Shown: positions 1 through 7,731 of the stretch, piece after piece
Layout: each line of letters starts with the position of its first letter
Position numbering within the stretch: the first letter of the stretch is position 1
Assembly (NCBI RefSeq): GCF_900104815.1
Contig: NZ_FNTD01000004.1
Coordinates: 5,410,501 to 5,474,500, forward strand
Source: Streptomyces misionensis
Lineage (GTDB): Bacteria > Actinomycetota > Actinomycetes > Streptomycetales > Streptomycetaceae
Direction of reading: 5' to 3'
Length of the DNA: 64,000 nt
Made by a program: the position numbers and the translations under genes
The notes under the pieces: model-generated
Told to the model about the DNA's origin: nothing
Database searches by the model: none
Seen by the model: the letters and a program-made list of their open reading frames with translations, nothing else

Positions 1-585
1 AGCGGCACCGGCGTCTCCGCCGGCGAGAAGGAACGCCCTGACGGCACCCGCACCTCCGCGCTCTGCTTCTCCTCCACCCACCCCCTCGGCCTGATCGCCG
101 AGGGCGCCGGCTACTGGCGCTACGTCCCCGACGCGCAGGGCGTCCGCTTCCTGGCCGGCTACGACTACCGCCCGCGCGGCGGAGCCCCCGGCGCCGTCGT
201 CGACCGGCTGCTGGTCCGCCCGCTGCTCCGCTGGGCCACCGCCTGGTCCTTCGACCGCCTGCGGCTCTGGCTGGAGCGCGGCATCACCCCCGAGCGCGCC
301 CTGCGCAACTGGCTCGCCGAACTCGCCGTGCGCGCCTTGCTGCTCACCGTCTGCCTGGCCGGACTCGGCGCCCTGGAACCGCTGCTCGGCCTGTTCGGCC
401 CGTTCTCCGCCGCCATGGCCTACCTGTGCCCGGTGCTGCTGCTCGCCGCCGTCTGCGTCGCCCTGTTCAAGTCCCCGCTGGAGGGCACCCCGGCCGCCCG
501 CCGCTGTCTGCGCGCCCCCGCCACCCAGACCCGGGCGCCGCGCCTGCTGCGCGCCCTCCAGAACCGCACGGAGGCACCCGTATGA
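1..585 (+). CDS. C-terminal part of an unrecognised membrane protein (5' truncated)
   Basis: The reading frame is open from the first base of the window to a TGA at 583-585, so the gene begins upstream. The visible 194 residues start with a soluble stretch (LAGYDYRPRG near residue 50), then an Arg-rich amphipathic segment, two hydrophobic helices encoded around bases 330-470, and a basic tail. The stop overlaps the start of the next gene by 4 bases (ATGA), so the two are probably co-transcribed. I do not recognise the family. An internal ATG at 328 is not a credible start because the frame upstream has the same coding character. Confidence 0.7.
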   Translation, partial: SGTGVSAGEKERPDGTRTSALCFSSTHPLGLIAEGAGYWRYVPDAQGVRFLAGYDYRPRGGAPGAVVDRLLVRPLLRWATAWSFDRLRLWLERGITPERALRNWLAELAVRALLLTVCLAGLGALEPLLGLFGPFSAAMAYLCPVLLLAAVCVALFKSPLEGTPAARRCLRAPATQTRAPRLLRALQNRTEAPV

Positions 586-1229
586 GCCCCGAGACGGCCA
601 AGGCCCGGGAGACCAAGACCAGGCTGCTGGAGGGCGCCCTGCGCACGCTCACCGAGCAGGGCATCGCCAAGACCTCGGCCCGTACGGTGGCCGCCGCGGC
701 CGGCGTCAACCAGGCGCTGGTCTTCTACCACTTCGGCACCGTGGACGAGCTGCTCGCCGCCGCCTGCCGGTACGGCGCGGAGCAGGCCGTCGCCCGCTAC
801 CGGGAGCGGCTCGCCACCGTCACCTCCCTGTCCGAGCTGCTCGCCGTGGGCCGCGAGATCCACGCACGCGAGCGGGACGGCGGCCATGTCGCCCTCCTCG
901 GCCAGCTCCTCGCGGGCGCCCCGACCCACCCGGCGCTCGGACCCGCGACGGCGGCGGGACTGCGGCTGTGGATCGCCGAGATCGAACAGGTGCTCACCCG
1001 GTTGCTCGCCGCGACGCCGTTCGCCGAGTTCGTCGACCCCGCAGGGCTCGCGCGCGCGGTGGCCGCGTCCTTCGTGGGCATCGAGCTGTACGAGGGGGCC
1101 GACGAGGCGGGGGCGCGGGCGGCACTGGACGCGCTGGACCAGCTCGCGGCGCTGGTGGCCGCGGTGGAGGAGCTGGGTCCCGTGGCGCAGCGGGCGGTGC
1201 GGCACCGGCTGCGGAAGGCCGGGCGGTGA
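582..1229 (+). CDS. TetR/AcrR-family transcriptional regulator
   Basis: The protein has 215 residues. The N-terminal 50 residues form a typical TetR helix-turn-helix with core ARTVAAAAGVNQALVFYHFG. The rest is an all-helical ligand domain of ordinary TetR length. The ATG at 582 overlaps the stop of the preceding membrane-protein gene (ATGA), so the two are translationally coupled and the membrane protein is a plausible regulatory target. The ligand is unknown. A longer in-frame start at 426 would lie inside the upstream gene and is rejected. Confidence 0.9.
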   Translation: MSPETAKARETKTRLLEGALRTLTEQGIAKTSARTVAAAAGVNQALVFYHFGTVDELLAAACRYGAEQAVARYRERLATVTSLSELLAVGREIHARERDGGHVALLGQLLAGAPTHPALGPATAAGLRLWIAEIEQVLTRLLAATPFAEFVDPAGLARAVAASFVGIELYEGADEAGARAALDALDQLAALVAAVEELGPVAQRAVRHRLRKAGR

Positions 1230-1279
1230 GGGCCGGGGCGCGCCCGGTGATCGTCCGGCATCCGAAAGGCGAGACGGAG

Positions 1280-1308
1280 CTGACCGGCATATGACCGGCC
1301 GGTAGGGT
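1280..1308 (+). promoter_or_regulatory. Promoter of the MarR gene, leaderless type
   Basis: CTGACC (1280-1285), a 17-bp spacer, then TAGGGT (1303-1308) resembles the principal Streptomyces promoter (TTGACN, TAGGNT). The GTG start is only 8 bases after the -10 box, so transcription would begin at or next to the start codon. No ribosome binding site is visible. Confidence 0.6.
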
Positions 1309-1316
1309 CTGATGAC

Positions 1317-1826
1317 GTGCCCAAGCCACTCAGCCTCCCGTTCGACCCCATCGCCCGCGCCGACGAGCTGTGGCAGCAGCGCTGGGGAAACGTGCCCTCC
1401 ATGGCCGCGATCACCTCGATCATGCGGGCCCAGCAGATCCTGCTCGCCGAGGTGGACGCGGTGGTCAAGCCGTACGGGCTGACGTTCGCCCGCTACGAGG
1501 CGCTGGTGCTGCTCACCTTCTCCAAGGCCGGCGAACTGCCGATGTCCAAGATCGGCGAGCGGCTGATGGTGCATCCCACCTCCGTGACGAACACCGTGGA
1601 CCGGCTGGTGAAGTCCGGTCTGGTGGCGAAGCGGCCCAACCCCAACGACGGGCGCGGCACCCTCGCCGTGATCACCGACAAGGGCCGCGAGGTGGTCGAC
1701 GCGGCCACCCGCGACCTGATGGCCATGGACTTCGGCCTGGGGGTGTACGACGCGGAGGAGTGCCGGGAGATCTTCGCGATGTTCCGCCCGCTGCGGGTCG
1801 CGGCACTCGACTTCGACGAGGGGTGA
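1317..1826 (+). CDS. MarR-family transcriptional regulator
   Basis: The protein has 169 residues with a winged helix-turn-helix in the middle (GERLMVHPTSVTNTVDRLVK) followed by the wing DGRGTLAVITDKG, both typical of MarR. Helices before and after form the usual dimer interface. The GTG at 1317 lies next to a promoter, which suggests a leaderless transcript. The next genes on the same strand are a small membrane protein and icmA. Whether it controls them is unknown; no MarR-like operator was pinned down. Confidence 0.9.
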   Translation: MPKPLSLPFDPIARADELWQQRWGNVPSMAAITSIMRAQQILLAEVDAVVKPYGLTFARYEALVLLTFSKAGELPMSKIGERLMVHPTSVTNTVDRLVKSGLVAKRPNPNDGRGTLAVITDKGREVVDAATRDLMAMDFGLGVYDAEECREIFAMFRPLRVAALDFDEG

Positions 1827-1869
1827 CCCCGGCCAAGATCTCCCGGAACGGGTGGTTACGCTCGACTCC

Positions 1870-2208
1870 ATGAAGAAGAGCGTGCTGACCCGCTACCGCG
1901 TCATGGCCTACACCACGGGTGTCCTGCTGGTGCTGCTGTGCCTGAGCATGATCGCGAAGTACGGGCTGGACATCAGCGGCGCGGCCGACATGACCCGCGT
2001 CGTCGCCATCGCCCACGGCTGGCTGTACGTCGTCTACCTGGTCTTCGCCTTCGACCTGGGTTCCAAGGCGAAGTGGCCGGTCGGCAAGCAGCTGTGGGTG
2101 CTGCTGGCGGGCACGATCCCCACCGCCGCGTTCTTCGTGGAGCGGAAGATCAGCCGGGAGCTGGACGGCAAGGTCGCCGAGCGCACCCCGGCCGTCGCCA
2201 AGGCGTAG
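1870..2208 (+). CDS. DUF3817 small integral membrane protein
   Basis: The protein has 112 residues with three predicted membrane helices (about 9-31, 44-66 and 76-95). The segments RYRVMAYTTGVLLVLLC and AHGWLYVVYLVFAFDL match the DUF3817 family, which is widespread in actinobacteria and has no known biochemical role. I chose the ATG at 1870. A GTG at 1852 adds only six residues. TACGCT (1857-1862) could serve as a -10 box for a nearly leaderless transcript. Confidence 0.85.
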   Translation: MKKSVLTRYRVMAYTTGVLLVLLCLSMIAKYGLDISGAADMTRVVAIAHGWLYVVYLVFAFDLGSKAKWPVGKQLWVLLAGTIPTAAFFVERKISRELDGKVAERTPAVAKA

Positions 2209-2271
2209 GGCCCTTCGCCGGGGCCCTCACCGCCGTACGGGCAACCCGTACGGCGGTCTGCCGTCGACAGA

Positions 2272-2289
2272 TACTAGGACGTCCAAGTA
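2272..2289 (+). promoter_or_regulatory. Palindromic operator overlapping the icmA -10 box
   Basis: TACTAGGACGTCCAAGTA is an inverted repeat of two 9-bp arms with a single mismatch. The left arm contains TAGGAC (2275-2280), a good -10 hexamer, 20 bases before the icmA ATG. A protein bound here would block RNA polymerase. The size and symmetry suit a TetR-type dimer, and a TetR gene lies convergently just behind icmA. Confidence 0.6.
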
Positions 2290-2300
2290 AATTCGACGGT

Positions 2301-4001
2301 ATGGACGCTCACGCCATCGAGGAGGGCCGCCGGCGCTGGCAGGCCCGCTACGACGCCGCGCGCAAGCGTGACGCGGACTTCACCACGCTCTCCGGGGACC
2401 CGGTGGAGCCGGTGTACGGGCCCCGGCCCGGAGACACGTACGAGGGATTCGAGCGGATCGGCTGGCCGGGGGAGTACCCCTTCACCCGCGGCCTGCATCC
2501 GACCGGCTACCGCGGCCGCGCCTGGACCATCCGGCAGTTCGCCGGGTTCGGCACCGCCGAGCAGACCAACGAGCGGTACAAGATGATCCTCGCCGCGGGC
2601 GGCGGCGGGCTCTCCGTGGCGTTCGACATGCCGACGCTGATGGGCCGCGACTCCGACGACCCCCGCTCGCTCGGCGAGGTCGGCCACTGCGGGGTCGCGA
2701 TCGACTCGGCCGCCGACATGGAGGTCCTGTTCCGGGACATCCCGCTCGGCGAGGTCACCACGTCGATGACGATCAGCGGGCCCGCCGTGCCCGTCTTCTG
2801 CATGTACCTGGTCGCCGCCGAGCGGCAGGGCGTGGACCCGTCGGTGCTCGACGGCACGCTCCAGACCGACATCTTCAAGGAGTACATCGCCCAGAAGGAG
2901 TGGCTCTTCGGGCCCGGGCCGCATCTGCGGCTGATCGGCGACCTCATGGAGTACTGCACCGCCCGCATCCCCGCCTACAAGCCGCTGTCCGTCTCCGGCT
3001 ACCACATCCGCGAGGCCGGGGCGACGGCCGCGCAGGAGCTGGCGTACACGCTCGCGGACGGCTTCGGGTACGTCGAGCTGGGGCTCAGCCGCGGACTGGA
3101 CGTCGACGTCTTCGCACCCGGCCTGTCCTTCTTCTTCGACGCCCACGTCGACTTCTTCGAGGAGATCGCCAAGTTCCGCGCGGCGCGCCGGATCTGGGCG
3201 CGCTGGATGCGGGACGTGTACGGCGCGCGCGGCGAGAAGGCGCAGTGGCTGCGGTTCCACACGCAGACGGCCGGTGTCTCGCTCACCGCGCAGCAGCCGT
3301 ACAACAACGTGGTGCGCACCGCGGTGGAGGCGCTGGCCGCGGTGCTCGGCGGGACCAACTCGCTGCACACCAACGCCCTGGACGAGACGCTGGCGCTGCC
3401 CGGCGAGCAGGCCGCGGAGATCGCGCTGCGCACCCAGCAGGTGCTGATGGAGGAGACCGGTGTCGCCAACGTCGCGGACCCGCTCGGGGGTTCGTGGTAC
3501 GTCGAGCAGCTGACGGACCGGATCGAGGCGGCGGCGGAGGAGATCTTCCAGCGGATCAGGGAGCGCGGGCAGCGGGCGCATCCGGACGGACGGCACCCGA
3601 TCGGGCCGATGACCTCCGGCATCCTGCGCGGGATCGAGGACGGCTGGTTCACCGGGGAGATCGCCGAGTCGGCCTTCCGCCACCAACAGGCCCTGGAGAA
3701 GGGGGAGAAGAGGATCGTGGGCGTCAACGTTCACACCGGGTCCGTCACCGGCGACCTGGAGATCCTGCGGGTGGGCCACGAGGTGGAGCGGGAGCAGGTG
3801 AGGACCCTCGGCGAGCGCCGCGCGAAGCGGGACGGCACCGCCGTACGCGCCGCCCTCGACGGACTGCTCGCCGCCGCCCGGGACGGCTCGGGCATGATCG
3901 AGCCCATGCTGGCCGCGGTGCGCGCCGAGGCGACCCTCGGCGAGATCTGCGGGGTGCTGCGCGAGGAGTGGGGGGCGTACACGGAGCCCGCGGGGTTCTG
4001 A
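2301..4001 (+). CDS. icmA: Isobutyryl-CoA mutase large (catalytic) subunit
   Basis: The 566-residue product belongs to the coenzyme-B12-dependent acyl-CoA mutases. It interconverts isobutyryl-CoA and n-butyryl-CoA, linking valine breakdown with butyryl-CoA for polyketide and fatty-acid metabolism. Two specificity residues separate it from methylmalonyl-CoA mutase: Phe80 ([10 protein letters not shown]) replaces the mutase Tyr, and Gln198 (YIAQKEWLF) replaces the mutase Arg. The length equals that of known IcmA. The chain ends before any cobalamin-binding domain, so it needs the separate IcmB subunit, which is not in this window. The ATG at 2301 follows a palindromic operator; a much longer frame opening upstream is overlap with the DUF3817 gene. 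Confidence 0.95.
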   Translation: MDAHAIEEGRRRWQARYDAARKRDADFTTLSGDPVEPVYGPRPGDTYEGFERIGWPGEYPFTRGLHPTGYRGRAWTIRQFAGFGTAEQTNERYKMILAAGGGGLSVAFDMPTLMGRDSDDPRSLGEVGHCGVAIDSAADMEVLFRDIPLGEVTTSMTISGPAVPVFCMYLVAAERQGVDPSVLDGTLQTDIFKEYIAQKEWLFGPGPHLRLIGDLMEYCTARIPAYKPLSVSGYHIREAGATAAQELAYTLADGFGYVELGLSRGLDVDVFAPGLSFFFDAHVDFFEEIAKFRAARRIWARWMRDVYGARGEKAQWLRFHTQTAGVSLTAQQPYNNVVRTAVEALAAVLGGTNSLHTNALDETLALPGEQAAEIALRTQQVLMEETGVANVADPLGGSWYVEQLTDRIEAAAEEIFQRIRERGQRAHPDGRHPIGPMTSGILRGIEDGWFTGEIAESAFRHQQALEKGEKRIVGVNVHTGSVTGDLEILRVGHEVEREQVRTLGERRAKRDGTAVRAALDGLLAAARDGSGMIEPMLAAVRAEATLGEICGVLREEWGAYTEPAGF

Positions 4002-4007
4002 CCGGGC

Positions 4008-4628
4008 TCAGGACGGGGCGGCCAGCCCCAGCAGCAGGACCCGGATGAAGCTGCGCACCCACGCCTCGTCGGCGGGCTTGCCGCTCACCAGGGTGCGGTG
4101 CACCACCGCGCCCGCCACCACGTCGAAGGTGAGGTCGACGGTGCGGGCCGCCTCCTCCTCGTCCTCGCTCTCCGGGGGCAGTTCACCGCGTTCCGCCGCC
4201 CGGGCCCGGCCCTCCAGAACCAGCCGTTTCTGGCGGTCCACGATGGAGGCGCGGATGCGTTCGCGCAGCAGGTCGTCGCGGGTGGACTCGGCGACGACCG
4301 CCATCAGGCCGCTGCGGCACTCGGGGCGGTCCAGCAGCGCCGCGAACTGGAGGACGACGCCCTCGATGTCGGCGGCCAGGCTGCCCCGGTCGGGCAGGCG
4401 CAGCTCGTCGAAGAGTTCCGCGACGGCGTCGACGACCAGCTCGTTCTTGCCGGCCCAGCGGCGGTAGAGGGTGGTCTTCGCAACCCCGGCGCGGGTCGCG
4501 ACGTCCTGGAGAGTGAGCTTGGACCACCCCAGTTCCACCAGCGCCTCCCTGGTCGCGGCCAGGATCGCGGCGTCCGCGGCGGCGCTGCGCGGGCGCCCGG
4601 GACGGCTGGCGGGGGTGCGGCTCTGCAT
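4008..4628 (-). CDS. TetR-family transcriptional regulator
   Basis: The protein has 206 residues. The helix-turn-helix reads LTLQDVATRAGVAKTTLYRRW, followed by a ligand-binding domain similar to the TetR_C_16 type. It is convergent with icmA, 6 bp away, and divergent from the thioredoxin-TPR gene. I chose the ATG at 4628 (MQSRTPASRPGRP) because the Arg/Pro-rich lead into the DNA-binding domain is typical; the frame also extends to 4709. Candidate targets are its own promoter (inverted repeat at 4712-4728) and the icmA palindrome. Neither link is shown by the sequence alone. Confidence 0.88.
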   Translation of the reverse strand: MQSRTPASRPGRPRSAAADAAILAATREALVELGWSKLTLQDVATRAGVAKTTLYRRWAGKNELVVDAVAELFDELRLPDRGSLAADIEGVVLQFAALLDRPECRSGLMAVVAESTRDDLLRERIRASIVDRQKRLVLEGRARAAERGELPPESEDEEEAARTVDLTFDVVAGAVVHRTLVSGKPADEAWVRSFIRVLLLGLAAPS

Positions 4629-4711
4629 CCCATGACCATAACCGGCGGGTTCTGCGGGGCCGTGAGGGAGATCACCGGGAAGAGCTGTCGTTCGCCCGCC
4701 CATTGCCATTA

Positions 4712-4728
4712 CGCTACGGGTCGTAGCG
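4712..4728 (+). promoter_or_regulatory. Inverted repeat CGCTAC-N5-GTAGCG, likely TetR operator
   Basis: Perfect 6-bp arms flank a 5-bp centre, in the space between the divergent TetR and thioredoxin-TPR genes. It lies 84 bases before the TetR ATG, where autoregulation sites of this family usually sit. Confidence 0.5.
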
Positions 4729-4838
4729 GAAAGCTCGCGAGGGACGTACGCGGGCGGAACGGCACGGCGCGGGTGGGGACCCGGCGCCGGACATCAAGGC
4801 TTTTTTCTTCAGACGCGGTATCGGGGGAGGATAGACGC

Positions 4839-5810
4839 ATGCAGCCACGGAACATGTCCATGAGCGGCGTGGTCGACCTCGCCGCGGTGAAGGCGGCCCA
4901 GGAGGCCAAGGCCAAGGCCGAGCAGGCGCGCGCCGAAGCCGCCCGGCAGGGCGGCACGGGTGCCGTATCCCCGGCCGATCTCGTCATCGACGTCGACGAA
5001 GCCGGCTTTGAACGCGAGATCCTCCAGCGCTCCGCAGAGGTACCGGTCGTCATCGACTTCTGGGCCGAGTGGTGTCAGCCCTGCAAGCAGCTGAGCCCGG
5101 TCCTGGAGCGGCTGGCCGTCGAGTACAACGGGCGCTTCCTGCTCGCCAAGATCGACGTCGACGCCAACCAGATGCTGATGCAGCAGTTCGGGGTGCAGGG
5201 CATCCCGGCGGTGTTCGCCGTCGTGGCCGGCCAGGCCCTGCCGCTGTTCCAGGGAGCGGCGAGCGAGGAGCAGATCCGCGGGACCCTCGACCAGCTGGTG
5301 CAGGTCGCCGAGCAGCGCTTCGGGCTGACCGGTCTGACCGTCGACCCGGAAGCGGAGCCGGGCGGCGCGACCGGTGCCGAGGCGCCGGAGGGACCGTACG
5401 ACGCGGCCCTGAACGCCGCCGCGCTGGCCCTGGACGCCGGCGATCTGGACGGCGCGGTGCGCGCGTACCAGAACGTCCTGGCCGACGACCCGGGCCACCC
5501 CGAGGCCAAGCTGGGCCTCGCGCAGGCGGAGTTGCTCCGCCGGGTGCAGCACATGGACCCGCAGAAGGTCCGCCGCGAGGCGGCGGAGAACCCGAAGGAC
5601 GCCGAGGCGCAGATCGCCGCCGCGGACCTGGATCTGGTGGGCGGTCATGTCGAGGACGCCTTCGGGCGGTTGATCGAGACGGTGCAGCGCACGGTGGGTG
5701 ACGACCGGGACGCGGTACGGCGCCGGCTGCTCGAACTGTTCGAGGTCGTGGGCTCCGAAGACCCGCGGGTGGTCGGTGCCCGCCGGGCGCTGGCGCGGGC
5801 GCTCTTCTGA
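4839..5810 (+). CDS. Thioredoxin-domain protein with TPR-like C-terminus (CnoX/YbbN type)
   Basis: The protein has 323 residues. A charged Ala/Lys/Glu-rich N-terminal helix (about 12-40) precedes a thioredoxin fold (about 50-160) with active site WCQPC and a cis-Pro in GVQGIPAVF. Residues about 185-323 form helical TPR-like repeats (YDAALNAAALALDAGDLDGA), as in the YbbN/CnoX co-chaperones. These protect substrates from oxidation and hand them to chaperones. The cytosolic location follows from the lack of a signal peptide. The intact CxxC suggests redox activity, unlike E. coli YbbN. GGGGAGG lies 9 bases before the ATG. Confidence 0.9.
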   Translation: MQPRNMSMSGVVDLAAVKAAQEAKAKAEQARAEAARQGGTGAVSPADLVIDVDEAGFEREILQRSAEVPVVIDFWAEWCQPCKQLSPVLERLAVEYNGRFLLAKIDVDANQMLMQQFGVQGIPAVFAVVAGQALPLFQGAASEEQIRGTLDQLVQVAEQRFGLTGLTVDPEAEPGGATGAEAPEGPYDAALNAAALALDAGDLDGAVRAYQNVLADDPGHPEAKLGLAQAELLRRVQHMDPQKVRREAAENPKDAEAQIAAADLDLVGGHVEDAFGRLIETVQRTVGDDRDAVRRRLLELFEVVGSEDPRVVGARRALARALF

Positions 5811-5884
5811 CCAGTCCGTAAACGCCACGGCCTGTGACGCCGGGGTGAAAGGTTTGCCGACAAGGCGTTGAGGCCGCTCCGCTT

Positions 5885-5899
5885 TACCAAATCTTGGTA
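5885..5899. repeat. Inverted repeat TACCAA-ATC-TTGGTA
   Basis: This is a perfect 6-bp inverted repeat with a 3-bp centre, 75 bases after the thioredoxin-TPR stop. It is small and AT-rich compared with its surroundings, so an operator is more likely than a terminator. Confidence 0.45.
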
Positions 5900-5912
5900 A
5901 TCGGGGCGGCTG

Positions 5913-5925
5913 TTACTCCGAGTAA
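5913..5925. repeat. Inverted repeat TTACT-CCG-AGTAA (copy 1)
   Basis: Five-bp arms TTACT/AGTAA flank a 3-bp centre. The same arms recur at 6041-6056, which makes a shared DNA-binding protein plausible. Confidence 0.45.
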
Positions 5926-5931
5926 ATCAGG

Positions 5932-5969
5932 GCCGTTGATCTGTCTGGTTTCGTACAGAGATCAACGGC
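5932..5969 (+). terminator. Stem-loop, probable terminator
   Basis: Arms GCCGTTGATCT (5932-5942) and AGATCAACGGC (5959-5969) pair perfectly over 11 bp. TTTGTTCT follows. This is the first strong hairpin downstream of the thioredoxin-TPR gene. Confidence 0.55.
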
Positions 5970-6040
5970 TTTGTTCTGCCCTGTGATGCGACCGAGTGTC
6001 GCGCTCCGAGATCACGCGGACGTTTCTCGGTTATCCGGCC

Positions 6041-6056
6041 GTTACTAGCCAGTAAC
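6041..6056. repeat. Inverted repeat GTTACT-AGCC-AGTAAC (copy 2)
   Basis: Perfect 6-bp arms with the same TTACT/AGTAA core as 5913-5925, 128 bp further toward the DUF6230 gene. Confidence 0.5.
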
Positions 6057-6433
6057 GAACCCCCTTGTGCGGGCGGCCAATTTGCACCACGATCGGCGAC
6101 GCTCGGTCCATTCCCGTACCCCGGCATCCGGTCGGGGCGAGGGAGACTCTGGGTCCCCACCGAGCAGAGCCGGCGGCAGTGGCGCCGGGTCTTGGGCAGG
6201 GGGGTCTTCGCCGGCCGGCGAAGCCTGTCCAGCAAGGTTGTGCGTGATGTGTGTCAGGCGCGACCAGTGGTTGTCGCTCGGGGGTGATCGCCGGTGATTC
6301 GGGCGCGGTTCGCGCCGCCGAGCGCGGGCGCTCTCCTTCCCGAGGACGTAGCACTTCTCCCATCCCTGCCCGGCTGAGCCGCCGTCCGTGGGCGAGACCG
6401 GGCCAGGAGATGTACGTCCGAGAAGGAGGAAAT

Positions 6434-7066
6434 ATGGAGTCCCAGGTGCGTGGCGGGACCAGATGGAAGCGGTTCGCTGTGGTCATGGTGCCCAGCGTGG
6501 CCGCCACGGCGTGCATAGGTGTCGCCCTCGCGCAGGGTGCGCTCGCCGCCTCGTTCAGCGTGTCCGGTCAGTCCTTCAAGGTGACCGCGGACAAGCTGGT
6601 CGGTCAGGGCTTCGAGCAGTACGGCGCGCTCGACAACGGCTACACCCTCAGCGGTGATCAGACCACCCACCCGGTGGCGGTCTCGGCCTTCAACTCGGCC
6701 AAGATCACCAACATGTGCCAGTCGGTCGTCACGCCCAACATCCCGGTGCTGGGCTCGGTGAGCCTCGTGCTGAAGGCGGGCGCGGACAAGCCGGTCCAGG
6801 CCAGCCAGCTGTACATCGACCTCGATGACCTCAGCGCCGACGCCACCTTCAAGAACATCGACATCGGTGTTGCCGCCAAGGACGCCGGCAAGGGTCCTGG
6901 CATGAAGGGTGGCAAGGAGCAGGCGAACCCGTTCGGCTTCGCGCAGCAGGCCGACTCGGCCACGCTGACCGGCGTGAAGCAGACGGCGTGGGCGACCACG
7001 GCCGGCACCTTCAAGCTCAGCGGTCTGCACATGTCCGTCTCGGCGGGCACGCACGAGTGCTACTAG
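6434..7066 (+). CDS. DUF6230 exported protein
   Basis: The protein has 210 residues. A basic start and a hydrophobic segment (FAVVMVPSVAATACIGVALA, about 15-34) form a signal peptide or anchor. The rest is a soluble beta-rich domain with two cysteines (MCQSVV and the C-terminal HECY). It matches the DUF6230 family, sometimes labelled cholesterol esterase; I see no GxSxG esterase motif, so that label is not supported. GAAGGAGGA lies 3 bases before the ATG. The DUF6114 gene follows 116 bp on, a common pairing in Streptomyces. Function unknown. Confidence 0.85.
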   Translation: MESQVRGGTRWKRFAVVMVPSVAATACIGVALAQGALAASFSVSGQSFKVTADKLVGQGFEQYGALDNGYTLSGDQTTHPVAVSAFNSAKITNMCQSVVTPNIPVLGSVSLVLKAGADKPVQASQLYIDLDDLSADATFKNIDIGVAAKDAGKGPGMKGGKEQANPFGFAQQADSATLTGVKQTAWATTAGTFKLSGLHMSVSAGTHECY

Positions 7067-7182
7067 GCACTCGATGACGGGCGGGGGAGCCGACGGCGCC
7101 CCCGCCCGCGCCACTTGGACCGCGTTTTCACACGCGGCACACATCACCACCACAGCAACGCTGCACCAGGGAGCTGTTTTCC

Positions 7183-7731
7183 ATGAGCGCCGAGACCCCT
7201 GCCGCCGACCCCGGCCAGTTCACCCGCCGGAGGCAGCAGTTCCGCGCCTGGCGGGGCACGCGTCCGTTCTGGGCCGGTGTGCTCGTCATCTTCGGCGGCT
7301 TTCTCATCCTGTACTTCCCGTACGCACACCTCCAGCTGGGCCATCTCTCGATGACGATGGGCACTCCCGGCGGCTCCAGTTCCCTGATCATCGGTGTGCT
7401 GCTCATCGTTCTCGGCATCACCCTCTGGGTCCAGCAGCACATCCGGGTCTTCGCGGGCATCGCGGCGATCCTGCTGGCGCTGGTGTCCATTCCGCTGTCC
7501 AACATCGGCGGCTTCATCGTCGGCTTCCTGTCCGCGCTGATCGGCGGAGCGATGGCCGTGGCCTGGGCGCCCGGCGCGACGCCGCAGCCGCAGCCGCCGG
7601 CCGGGGCGGCGCCCGCCGCGGGCGGGGCCCCCGACACCGCACCGCTGCCGGACCAGCGCATGGGCGAGCCGACCGACCTGTCAGGAACGAGCCCGGCCAA
7701 CGGGGCGAACGGGAGGCACAGTGCCGGCTGA
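7183..7731 (+). CDS. DUF6114 integral membrane protein
   Basis: The protein has 182 residues with four predicted membrane helices between about residues 28 and 128 (for example FWAGVLVIFGGFLILYFPYA) and a Pro/Ala-rich C-terminal tail. It matches DUF6114, which usually lies beside DUF6230. GGAGCTG sits before the ATG at 7183. The stop overlaps the next start, so the three genes form one unit. A membrane partner for the exported DUF6230 protein is an inference from position. Confidence 0.85.
   Translation: MSAETPAADPGQFTRRRQQFRAWRGTRPFWAGVLVIFGGFLILYFPYAHLQLGHLSMTMGTPGGSSSLIIGVLLIVLGITLWVQQHIRVFAGIAAILLALVSIPLSNIGGFIVGFLSALIGGAMAVAWAPGATPQPQPPAGAAPAAGGAPDTAPLPDQRMGEPTDLSGTSPANGANGRHSAG

Larger units (their letters stand above)
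5811..6433. other. 623-bp intergenic region with multiple inverted repeats
   Basis: It separates the thioredoxin-TPR gene from the DUF6230 operon. It holds three short perfect inverted repeats, a terminator-like stem-loop, and a long untranslated stretch (about 6060-6420) before a strong ribosome binding site (GAAGGAGGA, 6422-6430). Short open frames there have no convincing start signals. I recognised no known riboswitch or tRNA. Confidence 0.6.

Noticed and set aside
328..585. 85-residue membrane protein as a complete gene
   Set aside because: The same frame is open and coding-like back to base 1, so this is the end of a larger gene.
6060..6430. Cyclic-di-AMP (ydaO) riboswitch before the DUF6230 gene
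   Set aside because: The conserved ydaO core segments could not be found in this leader.
6434..7066. Cholesterol esterase function for the DUF6230 protein
   Set aside because: There is no GxSxG nucleophile motif or catalytic triad in the 210 residues.
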